DNA of 64,000 bases, taken from contig CP119325.1 in assembly GCA_029202525.1 (NCBI GenBank), positions 4,996,001-5,060,000 of the forward strand, given 5' to 3'. Of the stretch, positions 26,806-35,952 are shown in pieces (position 1 is the stretch's first letter; every line of letters starts with the position of its first letter). Origin of the DNA: Candidatus Pseudomonas phytovorans (GTDB lineage Bacteria; Pseudomonadota; Gammaproteobacteria; Pseudomonadales; Pseudomonadaceae). The position numbers and the translations under genes were made by a program. The notes beneath the pieces are model-generated. The model saw nothing but the letters and a program-made list of their open reading frames with translations, made no database searches and was not told the DNA's origin.

Positions 26806-27579
26806 TCAGGTGTAGATCATCTTGCGGGTCATGCCGCCATCGACCACAAACTCCTGGCCGGTCACAAACGCTGCCTGACGCGACAACAGCCAGGCAACCA
26901 TCGCCGCCACATCTTCCACCGTGCCTACCCTGCCCGTCGGGTGCTGGGCATGGTCAGCCTCGGTCAGCGGCGCGGCGCGGCGCTGCGATGGGTCACGGGC
27001 ATCGATCCAGCCCGGGCTCACGGCATTGACGCGGATCTCCGGGCCCAGGCTCATGGCCAGGGCATGGGTCAGGGCCACCAGGCCGCCTTTGCTCGCCGCG
27101 TAGGCCTCGGTATCGGGCTCGGACTGCTGCGCCCGGGTAGAGGTGAGGTTGACGATCGCCCCATTGTGCGCACGCAGGTACGGCGCACAATGTTTGGCCA
27201 GCAGCATCGGGCCATTGAGGTTGACCGCCAGCACTCGATTCCATTGCGCCAGGCTCAGGCTTTCCAGCGTCTGGTTGTGCGGGTTGGCGATGGCCGCATT
27301 GCACACCAGCGCGTCCAGCCGACCGAACTGCCCGAGCACTTCGGAGACCCCGGCAATGACCTGGGCCTCGTCGGCAACGTCCATGGTGATGAACCAGGCG
27401 TTGTCGCCCAAGGCCTTGGCCACTTTGCCGCCATGCTGCCGATCCAGGTCGCTCAGTACCACCTGCCAGCCTTCACAGATCAGCCATGCGGCAATGCCCA
27501 GGCCGATGCCGCGCGCGGCACCGGTAACCAAGGCTACCCGGCCATTCTGGCCCGGGGTACTGCCGCGGATTTCGATCAC
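26806..27579 (-). CDS. SDR-family oxidoreductase
   Basis: A 257-residue classical short-chain dehydrogenase: TGAARGIG nucleotide loop (about 20-27), CNAA motif, catalytic Ser in NLTSTRA, YAASK catalytic Tyr/Lys, and the PG segment VSPGWIDARD. It begins with GTG overlapping the metZ stop (GTGA), so it is coupled to metZ at the end of the operon. The substrate is not evident. Confidence 0.9.
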   Translation of the reverse strand: MIEIRGSTPGQNGRVALVTGAARGIGLGIAAWLICEGWQVVLSDLDRQHGGKVAKALGDNAWFITMDVADEAQVIAGVSEVLGQFGRLDALVCNAAIANPHNQTLESLSLAQWNRVLAVNLNGPMLLAKHCAPYLRAHNGAIVNLTSTRAQQSEPDTEAYAASKGGLVALTHALAMSLGPEIRVNAVSPGWIDARDPSQRRAAPLTEADHAQHPTGRVGTVEDVAAMVAWLLSRQAAFVTGQEFVVDGGMTRKMIYT

Positions 27580-28787
27580 AGTGCAGCCAGCCCGCGTGCA
27601 AGGTCGGCCTGCAGGTCAGCCACGTCTTCCAGGCCCACGGCAACGCGGATCAGGCTGTCGCGGATACCGGCGGCTTCACGCTCCTGCACCGACAGGCGAC
27701 CGTGGGAGGTGGTGGCCGGGTGGGCGATGGTGGTCTTGCTGTCACCCAGGTTGGTGGTGATGGAAATCACCCGGGTGGCGTCGATGAAGCGCCAGGCGCC
27801 CTCTTTGCCGCCCTTGACCTCAAAGCTGACCACCGCACCAAAGCCACTCATCTGGCGCTTGGCCAGTTCGTGCTGCGGGTGGCTGGGCAGGCCGGCGTAA
27901 TGCACCTTCTCCACGCCGTCCTGCTGCTCCAGCCATTCAGCCAGGGCCTGGGCGCTTTCGCAGTGCGCACGCATGCGCAGGCGTAAGGTTTCCAGGCCTT
28001 TGGTGAAGATCCAGGCGTTGAACGGGCTGAGCGTCGGGCCTGCAGTACGCAGGAAGCCCACCACTTCTTTCATCTGTTCGGCGCGGCCGGCAACCACGCC
28101 ACCCATGCAACGGCCCTGGCCGTCGATGAACTTGGTGGCCGAGTGGAACACGATGTCGGCACCCAGCTTCAGCGGCTGCTGCAGCGCCGGGGTGCTGAAG
28201 CAGTTGTCCACCACCAGCATCGCACCGCGGGCATGGGCGATTTCACTGAGCGCGGTGATATCGACCAGCTCGGCCAGCGGGTTGGACGGCGATTCGACGA
28301 TCAGCAGCTTGGTATTGGCCTTGATGGCCTTCTCCCAGCCATTGAGGTCGACCAGTGGCACGTAGTCCACCTGCACGCCAAAGCGCTTGAAGTACTTCTC
28401 GAACAGGCTGATGGTCGAGCCGAACACGCTCTGCGACACCAGCACATGGTCACCGGCGCTGCACAGCGACATGACCACGGCCAGGATTGCTGCCATGCCG
28501 GTGGAAGTACCCACGGCCTGTTCGGCGCCTTCCATGGCCGCCAGGCGCTCCTCGAAGGCACGCACCGACGGGTTGGTGTAGCGCGAGTAGACGTTGCCCG
28601 GCGTTTCACCGGCAAAGCGCGCGGCCGCGTCGGCGGCCGTGCGGAACACATAGCTGGAGGTCAGGAACAGCGCTTCGCTGTGCTCGCCCTCGGGTGTACG
28701 GTTTTGACCGGCGCGCACCGCCAGGGTGTCGAAACCGACACCCTCGAGGTCGCTGTCCAGTCGCCCGGCATCCCATTGATCCGTCAT
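27576..28787 (-). CDS. metZ: O-succinylhomoserine sulfhydrylase
   Basis: A 403-residue Cys/Met-metabolism PLP enzyme making homocysteine by direct sulfhydrylation. The PLP lysine is in SATKFIDGQGR. SSYVFRTAADAAARFAGE and YSRYTNPSVRAFEERLAAME are family landmarks. The ATG at 28787 gives MTDQWDAGRLDSDLEGVGFD, the standard MetZ start; the upstream extension lies in purF. It follows purF by 16 nt. Confidence 0.95.
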   Translation of the reverse strand: MTDQWDAGRLDSDLEGVGFDTLAVRAGQNRTPEGEHSEALFLTSSYVFRTAADAAARFAGETPGNVYSRYTNPSVRAFEERLAAMEGAEQAVGTSTGMAAILAVVMSLCSAGDHVLVSQSVFGSTISLFEKYFKRFGVQVDYVPLVDLNGWEKAIKANTKLLIVESPSNPLAELVDITALSEIAHARGAMLVVDNCFSTPALQQPLKLGADIVFHSATKFIDGQGRCMGGVVAGRAEQMKEVVGFLRTAGPTLSPFNAWIFTKGLETLRLRMRAHCESAQALAEWLEQQDGVEKVHYAGLPSHPQHELAKRQMSGFGAVVSFEVKGGKEGAWRFIDATRVISITTNLGDSKTTIAHPATTSHGRLSVQEREAAGIRDSLIRVAVGLEDVADLQADLARGLAAL

Positions 28788-28803
28788 GCCGTCGCTCCCT
28801 GAA

Positions 28804-30309
28804 TCAGTTGTTGTAGAGGTCGATGATCGCGCTGACAGCCTGGGTCTTGACCTTGGCCAGGTCATTACGGGCCTGCTCGATGCGTTCGAGGTAGGCGTCG
28901 TCGATGTCACCGGTGACGTACTCACCGTTGAATACCGCGCAATCGAAGTGGTCGATCTTGATCTTGCCACCACCGACCGAGTCGATCAGGTCCGGCAGGT
29001 CCTGGTAGATCAGCCAGTCGGCGCCAATCAACTCGGCCACTTGTTCGGTGGTACGGTTGTGGGCGATCAGTTCGTGAACACTCGGCATGTCGATGCCGTA
29101 GACGTTGGGGTAGCGTACAGCCGGAGCTGCGGAGCAGAAGTAGACGTTTTTGGCGCCGGCTTCGCGGGCCATCTGGATGATCTGCTTGCAGGTGGTGCCG
29201 CGCACGATCGAGTCGTCCACCAGCATCACGTTCTTGCCGCGGAATTCCAGCTCGATGGCGTTGAGCTTCTGACGTACCGATTTCTTGCGCGCGGCCTGGC
29301 CGGGCATGATGAAGGTACGGCCGATGTAACGGTTCTTGACGAAGCCTTCACGGAACTTCACGCCCAGGCGGTTGGCCAGCTCCAGCGCAGCGGTGCGGCT
29401 GGTGTCCGGGATCGGAATGACCACGTCGATATCGTGCTCAGGGCGCTCGCGCATGATCTTGTCAGCGAGTTTTTCACCCATGCGCAGACGGGCCTTGTAC
29501 ACCGAGATACCGTCGATGATCGAGTCCGGGCGCGCCAGGTAAACGTGTTCGAAGATGCACGGCTGCAGCTTTGGCGCTTCGGCGCACTGCTTGGTGAACA
29601 GCTGGCCTTCTTCGGTGATGTACACCGCTTCGCCCGGCGCCAGGTCGCGGATCAGGGTGAAGCCGAGCACGTCCAGGGCCACGCTTTCCGACGCGATCAT
29701 GTATTCCACGCCTTCGTCGGTGTGACGCTGGCCGAATACCACCGGACGGATACCGTTAGGGTCGCGGAAACCGACGATGCCGTAACCGGTGATCATCGCC
29801 ACCACGGCGTAACCACCGACGCAGCGGCTGTGCACGTGGGAAACAGCAGCGAACACATCTTCTTCGGTCGGCTGCAGCTTGCCGCGCACCGCCAGTTCAT
29901 GGGCGAAGACGTTCAGCAGCACTTCCGAGTCGGAGTTGGTGTTGACGTGGCGCAGGTCAGACTCGTAGATCTCCTTGGCCAACTGCTCGACGTTGGTCAG
30001 GTTGCCGTTGTGAGCCAGGGTGATGCCATACGGCGAGTTGACGTAGAACGGCTGGGCCTCGGCCGAGGTCGAGCTGCCCGCAGTCGGGTAGCGCACGTGG
30101 CCAATGCCGACGCTGCCCACCAGGCGCTGCATGTGGCGCTGGTGGAAGACGTCGCGCACCAGGCCATTATCCTTGCGCAGGAACAACCGGCCGTCATGGC
30201 TGGTCACGATACCGGCAGCGTCCTGGCCGCGGTGCTGGAGGACCGTAAGCGCGTCATACAGCGCCTGATTGACGTTCGACTTACCGACGATACCGACGAT
30301 GCCACACAT
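28804..30309 (-). CDS. purF: Amidophosphoribosyltransferase
   Basis: A 501-residue enzyme for the first committed step of purine synthesis (PRPP + Gln to phosphoribosylamine). It starts MCGIVGIVGKSN, so the nucleophile Cys is residue 2 before Met removal. The glutamine amidotransferase class II domain covers about 2-230. The PRTase PRPP loop is VMLVDDSIVRGTT. It follows cvpA by about 40 nt. Confidence 0.98.
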   Translation of the reverse strand: MCGIVGIVGKSNVNQALYDALTVLQHRGQDAAGIVTSHDGRLFLRKDNGLVRDVFHQRHMQRLVGSVGIGHVRYPTAGSSTSAEAQPFYVNSPYGITLAHNGNLTNVEQLAKEIYESDLRHVNTNSDSEVLLNVFAHELAVRGKLQPTEEDVFAAVSHVHSRCVGGYAVVAMITGYGIVGFRDPNGIRPVVFGQRHTDEGVEYMIASESVALDVLGFTLIRDLAPGEAVYITEEGQLFTKQCAEAPKLQPCIFEHVYLARPDSIIDGISVYKARLRMGEKLADKIMRERPEHDIDVVIPIPDTSRTAALELANRLGVKFREGFVKNRYIGRTFIMPGQAARKKSVRQKLNAIELEFRGKNVMLVDDSIVRGTTCKQIIQMAREAGAKNVYFCSAAPAVRYPNVYGIDMPSVHELIAHNRTTEQVAELIGADWLIYQDLPDLIDSVGGGKIKIDHFDCAVFNGEYVTGDIDDAYLERIEQARNDLAKVKTQAVSAIIDLYNN

Positions 30310-30351
30310 GCGACGCAACCCCTACTTTGACGAAACTTGAGTGAATAGCGC

Positions 30352-30909
30352 TCAGGGCTTTGCCGGCCCGAGCAACTGTTCCTTGAACGGCAGATCAGCC
30401 GGAGCGCTGATCAGCCCACTGGGCGACCACTGGCCGGCAAAACCCAGGATCAGGTTCTTCGACCAGTCGGCGACCAAGAGAAATTGTGGTATCAGGCGTG
30501 ATTCCTGCCACCAGGTGTCTTGTTGAACCGGCCCCAGGCTGATCAGGCCTATGGCCACCACTACCAGCAAGGCCCCGCGCGCGGCGCCGAAGGCCATGCC
30601 CAGGAAACGATCGGTACCGGACAGCCCGGTCACACGGATCAGCTCGCCGACAAGGAAGTTGACCATGGCCCCCACCAGCAAGGTGGCGACGAAAAGAATG
30701 GCGCAGCCAGCGATGACGCGCATCGACGGCGTCTGGATATAGCTCTCAAGATACACCGAGAGCGAACCGCCGAACATCCAGGCAACCGCACCGGCAATGA
30801 TCCAGATAAGCAAGGACAAGGCTTCCTTGACGAAGCCGCGCTTGAGACTGATCAGTGTGGAGACGGCGATGATCGCGATGATCGCCCAATCAACCAAGGT
30901 AAATGCCAC
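30352..30909 (-). CDS. cvpA: Colicin V production protein homologue
   Basis: A 185-residue inner-membrane protein with four predicted helices (about 6-25, 29-48, 65-85, 102-125), with the opening VDWAIIAIIAVSTLISLKRGF and the SGTDRFLGMAFGAARGALL motif typical of CvpA. It sits directly before purF as in E. coli. In enterics it affects envelope stress tolerance and colicin V export; the role here is inferred from the family. Confidence 0.94.
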   Translation of the reverse strand: MAFTLVDWAIIAIIAVSTLISLKRGFVKEALSLLIWIIAGAVAWMFGGSLSVYLESYIQTPSMRVIAGCAILFVATLLVGAMVNFLVGELIRVTGLSGTDRFLGMAFGAARGALLVVVAIGLISLGPVQQDTWWQESRLIPQFLLVADWSKNLILGFAGQWSPSGLISAPADLPFKEQLLGPAKP

Positions 30910-31038
30910 GGTGCTGCCTGCAGACGTTTGAGGCGGCGCATTTTATCAGAGCGGCGGGCTGGGAGTAAGCGGAATGTCGGACGATTAGCGCCATCTGGGT
31001 GTGAGGGCAACTGTCTTGCTCAAAATCTAAAAGCTGAC

Positions 31039-31140
31039 GCGATCCCTGTGGGAGCGGGCTTGCCCGCGAACACCGGCGCAGCCGGTGCCATGCACCGCGC
31101 TGGATTCTTCGCGGGCGCGCCCGCTCCCACAGGGATCGCG
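31039..31140. repeat. REP pair
   Basis: Opposed REP units (GCGATCCCTGTGGGAGCGGG and its complement end the element) between cvpA and the SPOR gene, with an inner GCCGGC hairpin. Confidence 0.85.
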
Positions 31141-31159
31141 CAGAAGCCGAAAGCCTGAA

Positions 31160-31816
31160 TTAGCTGCGCTCGGGCTGGAAGCGCACCACAAAGCCCTTGA
31201 GGCTGTTCTTGCGGTTGATGGCGTCGCGGGTGCGCTCGGCCTCTGCCCGCTCGATCAGCGGCCCGACATACACCCGGTTCATGCCGCCCGCCGCGCGTAT
31301 ATAGGCGTTGTAGCCCTGGCTACGCAGGGCTTGCTGCAGTTTCTCGGCACCGGCCCGATTGGACAGGCTGGCCAACTGGATCGACCAACTGACCGGCAGG
31401 CCATTGACGTCGATTTTCGACGACGCAGCCGGCGCTGGCGTGGCAGCAGGCTTGGCCTCTACCTTGGGCGCCGGAGCGGGTGCAGGCGCCTGCGGCCTGG
31501 CCGGCTGTACCTGCGCCTGGGTCTGCGGTGATGGCGTGATTGGCTGGCTGGGCGTAGCGGCCGGCGCAGTGGACTCGTCGACCACCACCGGTGGCTGTTG
31601 CGGTTCTTCGGCAATGGCCTGTGGCTCCGGCACGGCGACCGGCCCCACCTTCACTTCCGGCAGGCTTGGCATGGCTGGCGCCTGCGGAGCCTCGACGTGC
31701 ACCTGGCGCATCTCGTCCTCGCGGGTGAACAGCATCGGCAGGAAAATCACCGCCAGCGCCACCAGCACCAGCGCACCGACCATGCGCTGTTTCATCCCTT
31801 TATCCAGCACTGCCAT
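31160..31816 (-). CDS. dedD: SPOR-domain protein (DedD-like)
   Basis: A 218-residue bitopic inner-membrane protein: a short cytoplasmic tail, a helix at about 12-28 (MVGALVLVALAVIFLPMLF), a Pro/Ala/Gln-rich periplasmic linker, and a C-terminal SPOR domain (about 140-215; WSIQLASLSNRAGAEKLQQA). SPOR domains bind denuded septal peptidoglycan, so a division role is likely. Position between folC and cvpA matches dedD. It overlaps the folC stop by 17 nt. Confidence 0.92.
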   Translation of the reverse strand: MAVLDKGMKQRMVGALVLVALAVIFLPMLFTREDEMRQVHVEAPQAPAMPSLPEVKVGPVAVPEPQAIAEEPQQPPVVVDESTAPAATPSQPITPSPQTQAQVQPARPQAPAPAPAPKVEAKPAATPAPAASSKIDVNGLPVSWSIQLASLSNRAGAEKLQQALRSQGYNAYIRAAGGMNRVYVGPLIERAEAERTRDAINRKNSLKGFVVRFQPERS

Positions 31817-33106
31817 CTACTCCACCCTCCTGGGCGTGCCGCTCCAGCCATTCCAGCGCCTGGGCAACACAGAAAAACGAACCGAACAGCAGGATCTGGT
31901 CATCTGCCGTCGCCTGCGCACATTGCCCTTCAAGGGCGGCGTCGACGCTGGCATAAGACTTCACCGCAGCACCGAGGTTCGTCAAGGCCGTGGCCAGTTC
32001 CGCAGCCGGGCGGCTACGCGGGGTATCCAGCGGCGCCACAGCCCAGTCATCGACCAGGCCCTGCAGCGGCGCGACAACGCCATCCAGGTCCTTGTCGGCG
32101 AGCAGGCCAAACACCGCCAGGCGACGCCCCTTGAGCGGACGGGCCGCCAGGCGTCGGGCCAGGTACTCTGCCGCATGGGGGTTGTGCCCCACATCCAGCA
32201 GCAACTCGACCGGCTTGCCCTGCCAGGTCAGAAGACGGCGATCGAGGCGGCCGGTGATGCGGGTATCCAGCAGCGCCTGGCGAACCTGCGCGGCATCCCA
32301 TGGCAGCCCCATCAGCAGATAAGCCTGCAGGGCCAGCGTGGCGTTTTCCATGGGCAGGTCGAGCAAAGGCAGGTCATGCAGCGCTACCTGCGCACCATCC
32401 GCCGCAGTACCGCGCCAGCTCCAGCGGTCATCGGCACTGGCCAGGTCGAAGTCGCGGCCGCGCAGGAACAGCGGCGCAGCCAGTTCGGCGGCCTTGTCCA
32501 GCAGCGGCTGTGGCGGGTCCAGGTCACCGCACAGGGCTGGCTTGCCCGGGCGGAAGATGCCGGCCTTCTCGAAGGCCACCAACTCGCGGGTATCGCCCAG
32601 GTAGTCGACATGGTCGACGCCGATGCTGGTCACCAGGGCCAGGTCGGCATCCACCACGTTCACGGTGTCCAGGCGGCCACCAAGACCGACTTCCAGCACC
32701 ACGGCATCCAGCTGCGACTGATAGAACAACCAGAACGCGGCCAGCGTGCCCATCTCGAAGTAGGTCAGAGAAATTTCGCCCCGCGCCGCCTCGACGGCGG
32801 CAAAGGCTTCGCACAGGCGCTCATCGCTGGCCTCATGGCCATCGATCACTACCCGTTCGTTGTAACGCAACAGGTGCGGCGAACTGTACACGCCGACCTT
32901 GAGCCCCTGGGCGCGCAGCAGCGAGGCCACGAAGGCGCAGGTCGAGCCTTTGCCGTTGGTGCCGGTGACCGTCACCACGCGTGGCGCCAGCTTGCCCAGC
33001 GCCAGCCGGGCAAGCACCTTCTGCGACCGCTCCAGGCCCATGTCGATGGCCGAGGGGTGCAACTGCTCTAGGTAGGCGAGCCACTCGCCCAGGGATCGTT
33101 GTTTCA

Positions 33107-33107
<1 letters not shown>
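31800..33107 (-). CDS. folC: Dihydrofolate/folylpolyglutamate synthase
   Basis: A 435-residue Mur-ligase-like enzyme that adds glutamate to dihydropteroate and folates. The ATP loop is VTVTGTNGKGST (about 46-57). LEVGLGGRLDTVN and DVGHNPHAAEYLA are family motifs. The ATG at 33107 shares bases with the accD stop (TGATG); a GTG one codon earlier is possible. Confidence 0.97.
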
Positions 33108-34000
<893 letters not shown>

Positions 34001-34216
34001 GCTTTCTTTCTCCAGTATTGGCAAGCGGGGGTCGGCGTTACCGGCCCTGCCCTGCCCTTGAGCTCAAAATCTTTTATGTAACGATGATGGACCGGCCACC
34101 GGGGCTGCCAGCGTGCCACTCCACCGCTAATGGGTTGTTGTGCCGCCACAGGCGGCTGCCCCGCAGGGCTGCGAAAGCTATGGACGATGGCGCGCAGCCA
34201 GCCGTCACATCTGCCA

Positions 34217-34837
34217 TCACGCCTGTTTCACCGCCTGCATGAAGGCCTCGATTTTCGCCGCGTCCTTGATGCCCTTGGCCTGTTCGACGCCACCGCTGAC
34301 ATCCACCGCGTAAGGCCGCACCTGGGCAATGGCCTGGCCGACATTATCGGCCGACAGCCCGCCCGCCAGGATGATGGGCTTGCTGAGGTGTGCCGGCACC
34401 AGTGACCAGTCGAACGCCTCGCCGGTTCCCCCGGGCACACCGGCCACGTAGGTGTCCAGCAAGATGCCGCGGGCGCCGGCGTACAGCTGGCAGGCGGCCT
34501 CCAGGTCATCGCCCGGGCGCACACGCAGGGCCTTGATCCAGGGGCGGTGGTAGCCTTCGCAGTCTTGCGGGGTTTCGTCGCCGTGGAACTGTAGCAGGTC
34601 CAGCGGAACCACTTCGAGGATCTCGTTCAGCTCGCAGCGCGAAGCGTTGACGAACAACCCGACCGTGGTCACGAACGGCGGCAGCTCGGCAATGATCGCC
34701 CGCGCCTGACGCACATCCACAGCCCGCGGGCTCTTGGCATAGAAGACAAAGCCGATGGCATCGGCACCCGCTTCGGCAGCGGCCAGTGCGTCTTCGATAC
34801 GGGTGATCCCGCAGATCTTGCTGCGAACATTGCTCAT
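34217..34837 (-). CDS. trpF: Phosphoribosylanthranilate isomerase
   Basis: A 206-residue TIM-barrel enzyme of tryptophan synthesis. The catalytic Cys is in KICGIT (about residue 9); LLQFHGDET and the phosphate loop ILAGGLSADNV ... VDVSGGVE are present. About 215 nt without a gene separate it from accD. The truA-trpF-accD order is usual in Pseudomonas. Confidence 0.97.
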   Translation of the reverse strand: MSNVRSKICGITRIEDALAAAEAGADAIGFVFYAKSPRAVDVRQARAIIAELPPFVTTVGLFVNASRCELNEILEVVPLDLLQFHGDETPQDCEGYHRPWIKALRVRPGDDLEAACQLYAGARGILLDTYVAGVPGGTGEAFDWSLVPAHLSKPIILAGGLSADNVGQAIAQVRPYAVDVSGGVEQAKGIKDAAKIEAFMQAVKQA

Positions 34838-34898
34838 GGAACGCAAACCCTGGTGATTACGGTGAAAGGCCGGATCTTAGCAAATGACTTTTCGTCCG

Positions 34899-35759
34899 TC
34901 AGTCTGCCAACGCGTCGTAGCCGGTCAAAAAGTGTGGGCCGATGTAACGCTGGGGCAGCGCATACGCCTCGGGGTACTCCACCTTGACCAGGTAAAGCCC
35001 GTACGGATGGGCGGTGACCCCGCCTTCACTGCGGTTGCGCCCTTCCAGCACTTCACGCGCCCAGGTCACCGGGCGCTCGCCAGCGCCGATGGCCGTCAGC
35101 ACACCGACAATGTTACGCACCATGTGGTGCAGGAAGGCGGTGGCGCGTACGTCCAGCACGATCATCTGGCCATGGCGGGTAATGCGCAGGTGGTAGATGT
35201 GCTTGATCGGCGACTTGGCCTGGCACTGGCTGGCGCGAAAGGCGCTGAAGTCGTGGGTGCCGAGCAGGAACTGCGCCGCTTCGGCCATGCGTTCGACATC
35301 CAGTGGGCGGTGGTTCCAGGTCACTTCCTCGGCCAGGTGCGCAGGGCGGATCGGGTCGTTGTAGATGACGTAGCGGTAGCGCCGGGCGCAGGCCTTGAAA
35401 CGCGCGTGGAAGTCCGCCGGCATTGGCCGCGACCAGACCACGCTGATGTCGTGCGGCAGGTTGAAATTGGTGCCCATGGTCCAGGCGCGCTCGTCGCGTA
35501 CGGCGCGGGTGTCGAAATGCACGACCTGCCCGCAGCCGTGCACGCCGGCGTCGGTGCGGCCGGCACAAATGACCGAAATCGGCTCGTTGGCGACCGTGGA
35601 AAGCGCTTTTTCCAGCGCTTGCTGAACACTGGGCACACCGCTGGCCTGGCGCTGCCAGCCGCGGTAGCGGGCGCCCTTGTATTCCACGCCCAGGGCGATT
35701 CGGGAGTAGCCTGCGGCCGCGGATTCGGCGGTAGCGGTGTCGATGATGTCCAAGCGCAT
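34899..35759 (-). CDS. truA: tRNA pseudouridine(38-40) synthase
   Basis: A 286-residue pseudouridine synthase acting on the anticodon arm. The catalytic Asp is in CAGRTDAGVHG. YKGARYRGWQRQ and FLHHMVRNIVG are TruA signatures. The N-terminus is slightly longer than in E. coli (270). A REP pair separates it from fimV. Confidence 0.96.
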   Translation of the reverse strand: MRLDIIDTATAESAAAGYSRIALGVEYKGARYRGWQRQASGVPSVQQALEKALSTVANEPISVICAGRTDAGVHGCGQVVHFDTRAVRDERAWTMGTNFNLPHDISVVWSRPMPADFHARFKACARRYRYVIYNDPIRPAHLAEEVTWNHRPLDVERMAEAAQFLLGTHDFSAFRASQCQAKSPIKHIYHLRITRHGQMIVLDVRATAFLHHMVRNIVGVLTAIGAGERPVTWAREVLEGRNRSEGGVTAHPYGLYLVKVEYPEAYALPQRYIGPHFLTGYDALAD

Positions 35760-35846
35760 GAAACCTGTGGGGTGTACGGAATGGCGGGGATTATAACGAC
35801 AACGGCAGCCTCGTAGGGCTGCCGTTGGATGTGTGTCGTGCTTGCG

Positions 35847-35939
35847 GGCCTCTTCGCGGGTAAACCCGCTCCCACAGGGACCTCACAGATTCAAGCCCTG
35901 TATAGGACCTGTGGGAGCGGGTTTACCCGCGAAGAGGCC
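35847..35939. repeat. REP pair
   Basis: GGCCTCTTCGCGGGTAAACC and its complement at either end; CTCCCAC cores face the centre. It lies between truA and fimV. Confidence 0.87.
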
Positions 35940-35952
35940 GGTGCAGGCTACC

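Noticed and set aside
34001..34216. Possible leader or small RNA between accD and trpF
   Set aside because: No promoter, terminator or coding pattern could be defended by eye; left without a call.
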